Origin: Sporolactobacillus vineae DSM 21990 = SL153 | Lineage (GTDB): Bacteria; Bacillota; Bacilli; Bacillales; Sporolactobacillaceae | Direction of reading: 5' to 3' | Assembly: GCF_000377985.1 (NCBI RefSeq) | Contig: NZ_KB899045.1 | Coordinates: forward strand, 246,013-310,012 | DNA length: 64,000 nt | Part shown: positions 30,296 to 38,327 of the stretch, in pieces | Layout of the letters: the number at the start of each line of letters is the position of its first letter | Position numbering within the stretch: position 1 is the stretch's first letter | Translations under genes and position numbers: made by a program | Notes under the pieces: generated by a model | What the model was told of the DNA's origin: nothing | The model's input: the letters and a program-made list of their open reading frames with translations, nothing else | Database searches by the model: none

Positions 30296-31159
30296 ATGAG
30301 AGACATTCAAGTTGTGATTATTACCGGGATGTCGGGCGCCGGGAAAACGGTAGCTACGCGCATCTTTGAAGATATGGGCTATTTCTGTATCGACAATCTC
30401 CCCCCGACGCTGATGCCTAAATTCATGGATCTGATCGAAGGGTCCGATTCGGAAAAATTGAATAAGCTGGCGCTGGTGATGGACCTGCGCGGCGGTGAAT
30501 TTTTTGACTCGCTGCTCAAATCACTGAACGTCTTCAGCAAGTCTGAAAAAATCAAACCAAAGATATTGTTTCTGGATGCTAACGATCAGACACTGGTCAG
30601 ACGTTATAAGGAAACACGCCGTTCGCACCCGCTTTCTCCAAAGGGAAGGCCGGTTGAGGGCATCCGACTGGAACGCAGGAAGCTGGAAGAGGTCAAAGGA
30701 CTGGCTCAGTATTATATCGACACGTCGGCACTGTCGTCACGCCAGCTTCGGGATCAGATTATCAGTGATTTCGGAAAGGAAAGCGAGACGTTTCGTGTTA
30801 ATCTGCTGTCCTTCGGTTTCAAATACGGTCTGCCGATGGATGCCGATCTTGTCTTCGACGTGCGCTTTCTCCCGAATCCTTATTACGTGAAGCATATGCG
30901 TGACCGGACTGGTCTGGACGCGGATATATCGGAGTATGTGCTGAAATGGACGGAGACGCAGCAATTTTTAAAGAAACTGACGGATTTGCTGCAGTTCATG
31001 CTTCCGCAATACAAACGCGAAGGGAAAGGACAGATCGTCATTGCGATCGGCTGCACGGGCGGCAAACACCGTTCGGTCGCCCTTGCCGAGTGGCTCGGGA
31101 AGAAGTTTTCCGCGGATTATCCGACCAGTGTATCGCACCGGGACATAGAGAGAGGATAA
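30296..31159 (+). CDS. rapZ: RapZ/YvcJ nucleotide-binding protein
   Basis: The RapZ/YvcJ family binds and hydrolyses nucleotides. In E. coli RapZ is an RNA-binding adaptor that controls glucosamine-6-phosphate synthase through small RNAs; in B. subtilis YvcJ affects competence. The ATG at 30296 (GGGGAGAA upstream) gives 287 residues; the longer frame from 30182 is not supported. Walker A GMSGAGKT is at 11-18. The C-terminal domain carries [16 protein letters not shown] (about 247-262), the RapZ-C signature. It is the first gene of rapZ-glmR-whiA-crh; 8 bp separate it from glmR. Confidence 0.95.
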   Translation: MRDIQVVIITGMSGAGKTVATRIFEDMGYFCIDNLPPTLMPKFMDLIEGSDSEKLNKLALVMDLRGGEFFDSLLKSLNVFSKSEKIKPKILFLDANDQTLVRRYKETRRSHPLSPKGRPVEGIRLERRKLEEVKGLAQYYIDTSALSSRQLRDQIISDFGKESETFRVNLLSFGFKYGLPMDADLVFDVRFLPNPYYVKHMRDRTGLDADISEYVLKWTETQQFLKKLTDLLQFMLPQYKREGKGQIVIAIGCTGGKHRSVALAEWLGKKFSADYPTSVSHRDIERG

Positions 31160-31167
31160 GTAAAAAG

Positions 31168-32130
<963 letters not shown>

Positions 32131-32159
32131 GCCCAGACCGACGAAAGGGGTGCCGGGTC

Positions 32160-33098
32160 TTGTCATTTGCTGCAGATACGAAGAGAGAGCTGGTTACACT
32201 TGATGTCGATGACTGCTGTGCGCGCGCTGAACTGGCCGCCCTGACGCGGATGAACGGATTTGTCTCAATCCGCAACAAGCGGATCGAGCTGGATATTGCG
32301 ACTGAGAACGCCGCAATATCACGCCGCATCTATCGCCTGATCAAGCAGGTCTACAAGGATTATCAGATCGAGATTCTCGTTCGCCGGAAAATGAGACTGA
32401 AGAAGAACAATGTCTATATTGTCCGCCTGAAAGAGACGGCGGGCCGTTTCCTTCGCGATCTGAAAATCATTGACGAGACGAGTCAGTTTACCCGGGAGAT
32501 TGCCCCGGAACTGATCCGGAAAAAATGCTGCCGCAGGTCGTATTTGCGCGGTGCCTTTCTCGCCGGCGGATCGCTGAATCATCCCGAATCGTCTTATCAT
32601 CTGGAAATATTTTCGAATTATGAAGAACATACGTATTCTTTGGCTAAACTGATGAATAAATTTGAACTGAATGTGAAAGTGCTGCCGCGGAAAAACGGGT
32701 ATATCATCTATATGAAAGAAGGAGAGAAAATTACAGATTTTCTCAGCATCATCGGTGCCAACAGGGCGCTCTTCTATTTTGAGGATATCCGGATTGTCAA
32801 AGACATGCGCAATTCAGTCAACCGGCTTGTTAATTGTGAAACGGCCAACCTGAATAAGACGGTCGACGCGGCAACACGCCAGGTGGAGAATATCCGACTG
32901 ATCGAAAAGCAGATCGGGCTTCAGGAACTGCCGGATAAGCTGCGGGAAATTGCTGAACTCCGGCTTCAGAATCCGGATATTACCCTGAAAGAGCTGGGTG
33001 AACTCGTCAGTGGCGCACCGATCAGCAAATCAGGCATCAATCACCGGTTCCGAAAAATTGACCGGATCGCCAGCCGGATCCGGCAGGGACAGGTATAA
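32160..33098 (+). CDS. whiA: WhiA, LAGLIDADG-fold DNA-binding protein
   Basis: WhiA is a sporulation regulator in Streptomyces; in B. subtilis it is a nucleoid-associated protein that influences cell division and chromosome segregation. The 312-residue product starts at TTG 32160 (GGGG ten bases upstream), giving the conserved [11 protein letters not shown]. The N-terminal part is a degenerate LAGLIDADG homing-endonuclease fold (about 20-210, [16 protein letters not shown]). The C-terminal part is a helix-turn-helix (about 230-310, [20 protein letters not shown]). Confidence 0.96.
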   Translation: MSFAADTKRELVTLDVDDCCARAELAALTRMNGFVSIRNKRIELDIATENAAISRRIYRLIKQVYKDYQIEILVRRKMRLKKNNVYIVRLKETAGRFLRDLKIIDETSQFTREIAPELIRKKCCRRSYLRGAFLAGGSLNHPESSYHLEIFSNYEEHTYSLAKLMNKFELNVKVLPRKNGYIIYMKEGEKITDFLSIIGANRALFYFEDIRIVKDMRNSVNRLVNCETANLNKTVDAATRQVENIRLIEKQIGLQELPDKLREIAELRLQNPDITLKELGELVSGAPISKSGINHRFRKIDRIASRIRQGQV

Positions 33099-33114
33099 AA
33101 AGGGGGTGAGGCTG

Positions 33115-33372
33115 ATGATTAAGAAAACCGTGACGGTACAGCTGAGAAATGGCCTTCAGGCACGCCCGGCGGCTTTGTTCGTCCAGGAAGCGAGCCAGTT
33201 CTCCTCACATCTGACGCTCGAAAAAGACGGGCGAATCGTCAATGTGAAGAGTATCATGGGTGTCATGGGCGTTGCTCCGGCATTCGGCGACCACTTTATT
33301 CTGTCGGCGGACGGACCGGATGAGAATGAAGCCATTGCAGTTCTATCGGGTCTGGTTGAAAAGGCCGAATAG
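33115..33372 (+). CDS. crh: Crh, catabolite repression HPr-like protein
   Basis: Crh is an HPr paralogue that, when phosphorylated on Ser46 by HprK, acts as co-repressor with CcpA. The 85-residue product has Gln15 in place of the active-site His of HPr (NGLQARPA), so it cannot take phosphate from enzyme I. It keeps Ser46 (VKSIMG). These two features define Crh. Length is the same as B. subtilis Crh. Start ATG 33115 follows AGGGGGTGAG. It ends the rapZ operon, 16 bp after whiA. Confidence 0.95.
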   Translation: MIKKTVTVQLRNGLQARPAALFVQEASQFSSHLTLEKDGRIVNVKSIMGVMGVAPAFGDHFILSADGPDENEAIAVLSGLVEKAE

Positions 33373-33383
33373 AGTTCGGTAAA

Positions 33384-33398
33384 TTGTAAGCGCTGTTA
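33384..33398. promoter_or_regulatory. cre-like site after crh
   Basis: TTGTAAGCGCTGTTA fits the cre consensus with one mismatch and has an AGCGCT core. It lies 11 bp beyond the crh stop, and no + strand gene start follows, so its purpose is unclear. Confidence 0.35.
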
Positions 33399-33483
33399 TT
33401 GAGACGATAAAAAGTTGCATTTCGAATCATTGCTCTGTGAAGTTACACATGAAGGGCATCTGAATATGATCTGTTTTCAAAAA

Positions 33484-33528
33484 GTAAAAAAACAGCCTGC
33501 AACGCATTTTGTGCGCCGCAGGCTGTTT
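33484..33528 (-). terminator. Terminator of clpP
   Basis: AACAGCCTGC and GCAGGCTGTT form a 10-bp stem. On the minus strand it ends in TTTTTTT, 16 bp beyond the clpP stop. Confidence 0.9.
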
Positions 33529-33543
33529 GCCTTACATGACAAA

Positions 33544-34128
33544 TTATTTTGCATTGACAAGAATCTCGTCGATCAGGCCGTATTTCTTGGCTTCTTCAGC
33601 CGACATGAAGTTATCGCGGTTGGTATCTCTTTCGATGACTTCAAAAGGCTGGCCGGTGCGTTCTGCATAGATATGGTTCAGTTTCTCACGGATCTGAAGA
33701 ATCCGTTTCGCGTGAATTTCCATATCGGAAGCCTGTCCCTGCATGCCGCCGGACGGCTGGTGGATCATGATTTCACTGTTCGGCAGTGCATAGCGCTTGC
33801 CCTTTTCACCGGCCATCAGCAGGAAGCTGCCCATGGATGCGGCCATGCCGATACAGATGGTCGAGACCTTCGGCTTGATGTACTGCATCGTGTCGTAGAT
33901 CGCCATGCCAGCTGTAATCGATCCGCCGGGGCTGTTGATGTACAGGGAAATATCTTTTTCGGAATCTTCGGCGGCAAGAAAAAGCAGCTGCGCCACAACC
34001 GCATTGGCGACATTGTCGTCGATTGCCGAACCCAGCATGATGATTCTGTCTTTCAGCAGCCGTGAGTAAATATCGTATGCCCGTTCACCGCGATTTGTCT
34101 GTTCAATAACTGTAGGAATTAAAGGCAT
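33544..34128 (-). CDS. clpP: ClpP, ATP-dependent Clp protease proteolytic subunit
   Basis: ClpP forms the tetradecameric proteolytic chamber that works with ClpC, ClpX and ClpE. The 194-residue product has the catalytic triad Ser98 (GMAASMGS), His123 (MIHQP) and Asp172 (DTNRDNF). N-terminal [20 protein letters not shown] is highly typical. A GAGGAGG site precedes the start. The promoter overlaps a CtsR-type box, so heat-shock control is likely. Confidence 0.98.
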   Translation of the reverse strand: MPLIPTVIEQTNRGERAYDIYSRLLKDRIIMLGSAIDDNVANAVVAQLLFLAAEDSEKDISLYINSPGGSITAGMAIYDTMQYIKPKVSTICIGMAASMGSFLLMAGEKGKRYALPNSEIMIHQPSGGMQGQASDMEIHAKRILQIREKLNHIYAERTGQPFEVIERDTNRDNFMSAEEAKKYGLIDEILVNAK

Positions 34129-34180
34129 TGATGCTACCTCCTCATTGATCTAAAAGTGATTTTCTGTCTGACCAAGGATA

Positions 34181-34210
34181 ATCATACATTAAAGGTCAGT
34201 ATAGGTCAAA
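34181..34210 (-). promoter_or_regulatory. clpP promoter with overlapping CtsR-like operator
   Basis: On the minus strand TTGACC (34204-34209), 17 bp and TATGAT (34181-34186) form a good SigA promoter. Overlapping the -35, read on the + strand, GGTCAGT-ATA-GGTCAAA (34194-34210) matches the CtsR heptad direct repeat (one perfect heptad, one with two changes). Confidence 0.7.
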
Positions 34211-34221
34211 TTTTATCTCCC

Positions 34222-34275
34222 GAAATCCGGCCGTCACGAGCGAAAATCCAGCCGATAAAGCCGAAAATCCAGCCG
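34222..34275. repeat. Three helically phased direct repeats upstream of clpP
   Basis: GAAATCCGGCCG (34222-34233), GAAAATCCAGCCG (34242-34254) and GAAAATCCAGCCG (34263-34275) repeat at 20-21 bp, two helical turns. They begin 13 bp upstream of the clpP -35 and run away from the promoter. That is the place for an activator or a second repressor. Confidence 0.75.
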
Positions 34276-34324
34276 TGATCCATTTTATGGAAAATGTCCG
34301 GCAGTGCACTTTTCGAAACAATAA

Positions 34325-34361
34325 CAAAAGACCACGCTCAGAATTGATCTGAAGCGCGGTC
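34325..34361 (-). terminator. Terminator of tRNA-Arg
   Basis: GACCACGCTCAG and CTGAAGCGCGGTC pair with small mismatches. On the minus strand TTTTG follows, just downstream of the tRNA. Confidence 0.8.
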
Positions 34362-34371
34362 TTCCAGTCAG

Positions 34372-34446
34372 TGCGCTCGAAGGGATTCGAACCCCCGCCA
34401 CATGGTACCGGAAACCATTGCTCTATCCAGGCTGAGCTACGAGCGC
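34372..34446 (-). tRNA. tRNA-Arg (anticodon CCG)
   Basis: The minus strand folds into a 75-nt cloverleaf. The acceptor stem is GCGCTCG/CGAGCGC with discriminator A. The D-arm is GCTC...GAGC. The anticodon stem ATGGT/ACCAT has loop TTCCGGT, giving anticodon CCG (codon CGG). The T-arm has TTCGAAT. CCA is not encoded. Confidence 0.95.
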
Positions 34447-34626
34447 ATATCTGCAAAATTAAAGTACATCTTCACTGACATCTGTTAATTTTAAGCGATT
34501 GCCGGTCATTTTGCAACCCCTGGATGAAAAAAATGTCCGGTGCACCGCTCCGAACATTCGCCCGCCCAATTTCAGGTGTCCCGGAAAAAATAGGTTAATC
34601 CATTAAGGCAAGGCGTTTTCCCTGCT

Positions 34627-34635
34627 CATAGGCTA
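34627..34635 (+). promoter_or_regulatory. SigK-type -10 element upstream of the cotD-like gene
   Basis: CATAGGCTA matches the mother-cell SigK -10 consensus CATANNNTA exactly, about 35 bp before the start codon. The -35 is not distinctive. Confidence 0.55.
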
Positions 34636-34668
34636 TGAATGTACTTAAATTTGTGAGGAGGAACAAAT

Positions 34669-35121
34669 TTGGAGGTATCACCTTATTCCAATAACCCGAC
34701 CCCGTCCAATCCCTATGCTCCGTGCCAAAATAATTATCCCGGGATGAAACCGGCAGCGAACGTGCCAAACTGGCACCCCGCTCATGCGGTGGGACCGGCG
34801 GCCGTCCATAAAACGGTCACCAGTCCGTACGGGAAAAAGCCGGCCGGTTTTCCGGTGATGGGGAAAGGTTCGGTCACCGGGAATACACTGCATTGTCCGC
34901 CCACTCAGGCGGGGGCGGTCTACGATCCGCAAGACGTCAATGTCCAGGACATTTACAAACCGGTCATTGTCCGCCATATTCACCCGATGCATACGCGCAT
35001 CCGGACACACTACATTTATGAGCACCAGCACTTTTATCCGCATACGATGTCGCAATGCTGCGATGAACGACATATCAACGTTCAATGCGGACATCCGTGC
35101 TTTCCGAAACCGCACTGCTGA
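34669..35121 (+). CDS. CotD-like spore coat protein
   Basis: The product has 150 residues starting at TTG 34669, seven bases after AGGAGG. The N-terminal half is Pro/Asn/Gly-rich and of low complexity. The C-terminal half is His- and Cys-rich (VIVRHIHPMHTRIRTHYIYE, EHQHFYPHTMSQCCDE, CGHPCFPKPHC). It strongly recalls CotD-type inner coat proteins (HIHPSHT and HQHYYPQT patterns). Such proteins are deposited on the forespore and crosslinked. The SigK-type promoter fits late mother-cell expression. It is followed by a hairpin. Confidence 0.8.
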   Translation: MEVSPYSNNPTPSNPYAPCQNNYPGMKPAANVPNWHPAHAVGPAAVHKTVTSPYGKKPAGFPVMGKGSVTGNTLHCPPTQAGAVYDPQDVNVQDIYKPVIVRHIHPMHTRIRTHYIYEHQHFYPHTMSQCCDERHINVQCGHPCFPKPHC

Positions 35122-35140
35122 AATCCATATGGAAAGACCC

Positions 35141-35171
35141 AACCGGACTTCTGATGGCCAGAGGTCCGGTT
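35141..35171 (+). terminator. Hairpin after the cotD-like gene
   Basis: AACCGGAC-TTCTG and CAGAG-GTCCGGTT form a strong stem with loop ATGG. The following T-tract is poor, so it could be a stabilising hairpin rather than a terminator. Confidence 0.6.
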
Positions 35172-35483
35172 GTTCGGTGCGCGACAAATCCCGCTGTCCG
35201 GAAAAAGTCAAAGTTTATTTAGAATTGTTTTATTCTGGCCCGCAATGTATGATAGAACATGTTGGCTGGAAACGCCACGCGGTTTTCAAGCCGGATAAAC
35301 CAGAGTAAAAGGGAGTTGATTACTGAATGAGTTCCGACAGTTCGTCTCATCAGAAACCCGGACCCGGGCATAGTAAGGGGGAAGTTTCCATATCGTTCGG
35401 CTGTCGGCAGTTCTTCAGTGACCGGCCGTCCTGTGCCTGACCGGTATGTCTGAGCTTCCTCCAATTCAAGAGGAGGCGGCAGG
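35172..35483 (+). other. cotD-corA intergenic region
   Basis: About 310 bp without a certain gene. The only coding candidate is the 37-codon frame listed separately (35327-35440). AT-rich DNA at 35210-35250 could hold a promoter (TTGTTTTATTCTGG and TATGAT are seen), but no well-spaced pair stands out. I do not see the conserved elements of a magnesium M-box riboswitch. Confidence 0.4.
35327..35440 (+). CDS. Possible 37-residue peptide
   Basis: ATG 35327 follows AAAGGGAG at 11 bases and opens 37 codons to TGA 35438-35440 (starts MSSDSSSHQKPGPGH, ends FFSDRPSCA). Composition is polar with two cysteines. Spore-related small peptides can look like this, and it is downstream of a coat gene, but there is no family resemblance I know. 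It may be chance. Confidence 0.25.
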   Translation: MSSDSSSHQKPGPGHSKGEVSISFGCRQFFSDRPSCA

Positions 35484-36425
35484 ATGATTGATATTTACCT
35501 GACCGATGAGCAAGATAACTTGATTAAGAAAGATGAACTGGCCAAGGGGTGCTGGATCAACTTAACCCGGCCATCAGAATTTGAAATTGGAAAGATTGTC
35601 AGGGGAACCGGCATTCCTTCCGATTACATTCGCGACTCACTGGATGATGATGAACGGTCCCGTATCGAAAAGGAAGACGATACGGTGCTGATCATTGTTG
35701 ATTTTCCGGTCCTTGTTGAGGATGAATCGGATTCTGCTCCTTATGACACCATCCCGCTCGGCATGATCGTGACGCCGTTTTATTTTGTCACGGTTTGCCT
35801 GCAGAGCAATCCGATCATCGACGACTTTGTCAATAATAAGATCAGAAATTTTTTTACTTATAAAAAGACACGCTTTACTTTACAGATTCTCTATGCGATT
35901 GCCCGCTATTATCTGAGATACCTCAAGACGATCGACCGGCGCACGTCGCTGATCGAGCGCGAACTGCATGAATCGATGCGCAACAAGGAACTTTTCAACT
36001 TGCTGGCGCTCGAAAAGACGCTGGTCTATTTCACGACCTCTCTGAAGTCGAACAATATTGTAATGGAGAAGATGACGCGGCAGCGGTTTATGAGAATGTA
36101 CGAGGACGATCAGGACTTGCTGGAAGACGTCATCATCGAGATCAAACAGGCGATTGAAATGTCGGAGGTGCACAGCAACATTCTGAGCGGCATGATGGAT
36201 GCCTATGCCTCGGTCATCTCAAACAACGTCAACGTGGTCATGAAGTTTCTGACGACCGTGACGATCGTCCTGTCGATCCCGACGATGGTAGCCAGTTTCT
36301 ACGGAATGAACGTTCAGAACATTCCATTTGCCAGCGAAGCCCATTCGTTCTGGGTCCCGTTTATGATCGCCCTGATTCTGTCCGGAGTCACGGCTCTGTT
36401 TTTCTGGAAAAAGAAATACTTTTAA
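35484..36425 (+). CDS. corA: CorA-family magnesium/cobalt transporter
   Basis: The 313-residue product has a large cytoplasmic N-terminal alpha/beta domain and a long helical stalk (about 140-245). Two C-terminal membrane helices (about 250-275 and 289-309) bracket the CorA signature YGMN (SFYGMNVQNIPF), the pore-mouth motif. It would form a pentameric divalent-cation channel. Ribosome-binding site AGAGGAGG precedes the ATG. It is a single gene with its own terminator. Confidence 0.94.
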   Translation: MIDIYLTDEQDNLIKKDELAKGCWINLTRPSEFEIGKIVRGTGIPSDYIRDSLDDDERSRIEKEDDTVLIIVDFPVLVEDESDSAPYDTIPLGMIVTPFYFVTVCLQSNPIIDDFVNNKIRNFFTYKKTRFTLQILYAIARYYLRYLKTIDRRTSLIERELHESMRNKELFNLLALEKTLVYFTTSLKSNNIVMEKMTRQRFMRMYEDDQDLLEDVIIEIKQAIEMSEVHSNILSGMMDAYASVISNNVNVVMKFLTTVTIVLSIPTMVASFYGMNVQNIPFASEAHSFWVPFMIALILSGVTALFFWKKKYF

Positions 36426-36438
36426 TCAAAATCTTCTC

Positions 36439-36468
36439 GAGTGGAGTCAGCAGACTCTGCTCTTTTTT
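36439..36468 (+). terminator. Terminator of corA
   Basis: GAGTGGAGT and ACTCTGCTC pair (two wobble pairs) around CAGCAG, followed by TTTTTT. Confidence 0.8.
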
Positions 36469-36543
36469 TATCCCAGCTAAAAAATGGAAGCGTAGCCACT
36501 CCGGCTGCGGCTCTGGTATAATGAGTGTCAGGAGGTGATCGCG

Positions 36544-37851
36544 GTGGGTCTTTCACTGGTACAGAAACAGTCGCTGAAACAGAAGCTGGCGCCGGCACTT
36601 TATCAATCGGTCAAACTCCTGCAACTGAACAATCATCAGCTCGTTGATTTTGTGGCTCAGAAAGCGCTGGAGAATCCCCTGATCCATACGGCATCCGTCC
36701 GGCCGGCAGATGTTTCTGCAGGCTCGCGGCAGTGGCGTGAAGAGAGCCGCAGTACAACGGATGTCATTGAAGAGACGATTGCCTCTGCAGCCGATTTCAG
36801 AGAGGAACTCCATCACGATCTGCACCAGCTGACATTGGAAAAAGTGACCCTGGCCGCTGCGGATTTTCTGATCGATAGCTTGAATGAAAAGGGCTATTTT
36901 GATGCTGATCCGTTAGCACTGCTTGGCGGATACGGACTCAAACCGGAAACGGCGGGCGCTGCCCTGGATGCGGTTCAGTCGCTGGAGCCGGCCGGCATCG
37001 GGGCGCGGACGCTGACGGAGTGCCTGCTCCTGCAGCTGAAGCGGATGACGCCGGCGCAGCCGCTGGCAGAAGCCATTCTGACCGGACATACGGATTGCTT
37101 CCTGTCTGGAAACTGGTCCGGACTGGCCGCCGCGCTGCACACATCACCAGAGGCAATCAGCCGTGCGGTGGCCGTGATCCGCGGACTTAATCCTGCTCCT
37201 GTCGACACTGTGCAGACCGGGCCGGCTCAGTATATCATTCCGGATATTACGATTCTTAAAAGTGACGAGGGACTGCGCTGTGAACTGGAAGACCGGGATC
37301 TTCCGGTGATTTCGCTGGACAGTCAGAATTACATGAATTATATGGATGCAGCCGACAGCGAGACGAGGCGCTACTTGCGTGAAAAAAAGGCGGAAGCAGA
37401 CTGGCTGATCTCCGGCATTTCAAGGCGCAAGCAGACACTGGTCCATCTGACCGAATTGCTGATGACCGAACAGGAAGCCTTTCTGAAGACAGGCAGTGAG
37501 GCAGCGCTGCGGCCTTTTCCAATGAAAGCGGCGGCGCAGCGTCTCTCACTGAGTGAATCCACGGTCAGCCGTGCGGTTGCCAATAAATATGTCCAGTCGC
37601 CTTATGGCTTGCTGCCGATGAAAAAATTATTTGTTCGTGCGTTAAGACCGGCGCAGAATACGATTTCGTCCTTTCAGATACTGGCCCGCATTCGCTACTG
37701 GATCGGCCGGGAGGATCCCCGGCATCCTTATTCTGATGCACAGCTGGTCCGACTGCTGGCCGCGGAGAATCTGCACTGTTCCAGAAGGGTGGTTGCCAAG
37801 TACCGGATGAACTCCGGCATCGGTTCGACGGCCGAACGGCGGGTGCGCTGA
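36544..37851 (+). CDS. rpoN: RNA polymerase sigma-54 factor (SigL/RpoN)
   Basis: Sigma-54 directs transcription from -24/-12 promoters and needs AAA+ activators. GTG 36544 sits at ideal distance from AGGAGGT and gives 435 residues; GTG 36535 overlaps the ribosome-binding site. Region I is the Gln/Leu-rich start MGLSLVQKQSLKQKLAPAL. The core-binding and helix-turn-helix regions follow (SLSESTVSRAVANKYVQSP near 335-353). The C-terminal RpoN box reads SRRVVAKYR (family ARRTVAKYRE), a slight variant. It is located just before cggR. A TATAAT lies 10-20 bp upstream of the ribosome-binding site. Confidence 0.95.
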   Translation: MGLSLVQKQSLKQKLAPALYQSVKLLQLNNHQLVDFVAQKALENPLIHTASVRPADVSAGSRQWREESRSTTDVIEETIASAADFREELHHDLHQLTLEKVTLAAADFLIDSLNEKGYFDADPLALLGGYGLKPETAGAALDAVQSLEPAGIGARTLTECLLLQLKRMTPAQPLAEAILTGHTDCFLSGNWSGLAAALHTSPEAISRAVAVIRGLNPAPVDTVQTGPAQYIIPDITILKSDEGLRCELEDRDLPVISLDSQNYMNYMDAADSETRRYLREKKAEADWLISGISRRKQTLVHLTELLMTEQEAFLKTGSEAALRPFPMKAAAQRLSLSESTVSRAVANKYVQSPYGLLPMKKLFVRALRPAQNTISSFQILARIRYWIGREDPRHPYSDAQLVRLLAAENLHCSRRVVAKYRMNSGIGSTAERRVR

Positions 37852-37923
37852 AGACACGAGTCACGCTGTTTAACACTGTTTATGAGAAATTATTCACAAA
37901 ATACATGGGACGCCTCTCGCCTC

Positions 37924-37963
37924 CCGGACGAATCTTGTCCTGGCCTATGGGACTTGGATTGTC
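37924..37963. promoter_or_regulatory. Distal CggR-operator-like pair
   Basis: Two boxes of the CggR type GGAC-N6-TGTC are present: CCGGAC-GAATCT-TGTC (37924-37939) and TGGGAC-TTGGAT-TGTC (37948-37963), separated by 8 bp. In the proximal operator the corresponding separation is 5 bp. Each box is also a small inverted repeat. Confidence 0.55.
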
Positions 37964-38084
37964 CCTGATAAGTGCCCTGAGCGTGTCGAAAATGCCGGGA
38001 TTGTGTTTGATTACGCGAAATCCGGGGAATACTCAACATGTCTATTTCAGAACATGATCCTGATAAAAGGGGGAGGATAACCAC

Positions 38085-38231
38085 CTGGAGAGAGAATCAT
38101 TTTCAAAATATGCTGACAGTTCCGACTATGAAAGAAAACGCATGGCATCAAGGCTTGCCATGGTTGTGACAAATTTGCGTCGAAAGGCAGATCACACAAA
38201 ACATTTACATTTTTATGCTTGTAAACGCTGA
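38085..38231 (+). CDS. Possible 48-residue basic protein with CTG start
   Basis: A frame open from 38067 to TGA 38229-38231 has no ATG, GTG or TTG near its beginning. A GGGGGAGG ribosome-binding site, however, ends eight bases before CTG 38085. The product would be basic (contains YERKRMASRLAMVVTNLRRK, ends FYACKR). Codon usage looks coding-like. The end of the frame overlaps the cggR -35 region. Internal ATG 38142 is an alternative. I do not recognise it. Confidence 0.3.
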   Translation: MERESFSKYADSSDYERKRMASRLAMVVTNLRRKADHTKHLHFYACKR

Positions 38232-38247
38232 GAAAAGTTGATATCAT
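38219..38247 (+). promoter_or_regulatory. SigA promoter of cggR-gapA, overlapped by a cre-like site
   Basis: TTGTAA (38219-38224), 17 bp and TATCAT (38242-38247) predict a start near 38254. TTGTAAACGCTGAGA (38219-38233) fits the cre consensus with one mismatch and covers the -35, so CcpA could act here. Confidence 0.6.
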
Positions 38248-38262
38248 GATCAATGGAGCAGA

Positions 38263-38299
38263 TGGGACATAAAATGACTTATGTGGGACATTTTAAGAC
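38263..38299 (+). promoter_or_regulatory. CggR operator
   Basis: TGGGAC-ATAAAA-TGAC, 5 bp, TGGGAC-ATTTTA-AGAC closely follows the B. subtilis CggR operator (CGGGAC-N6-TGTC twice, 4 bp apart). It lies between the promoter and the cggR start, where bound CggR blocks transcription until fructose-1,6-bisphosphate releases it. Confidence 0.75.
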
Positions 38300-38327
38300 C
38301 GCTTTTGAGTCGATCGAGGGGGACGCT

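Larger units (their letters stand above)
37852..38327 (+). other. rpoN-cggR regulatory region
   Basis: This 476-bp region contains, in order: a first CggR-operator-like pair (37924-37963), a possible small CDS with CTG start (38085-38231), a cre-like site and SigA promoter (38219-38247), and the expected CggR operator (38263-38299). These are listed separately. No terminator for rpoN was found. Confidence 0.6.

Noticed and set aside
33415-34065. 216-codon + strand frame over clpP
   Set aside because: It is antisense to clpP, which has complete catalytic residues, promoter and terminator on the minus strand.
34678-35211. 177-codon minus-strand frame over the cotD-like gene
   Set aside because: It has no ribosome-binding site or recognisable domain. 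The + strand CotD-like product has family features and a SigK-type promoter element.
35172-35483. Magnesium riboswitch upstream of corA
   Set aside because: I could not find the conserved M-box elements or an associated terminator.
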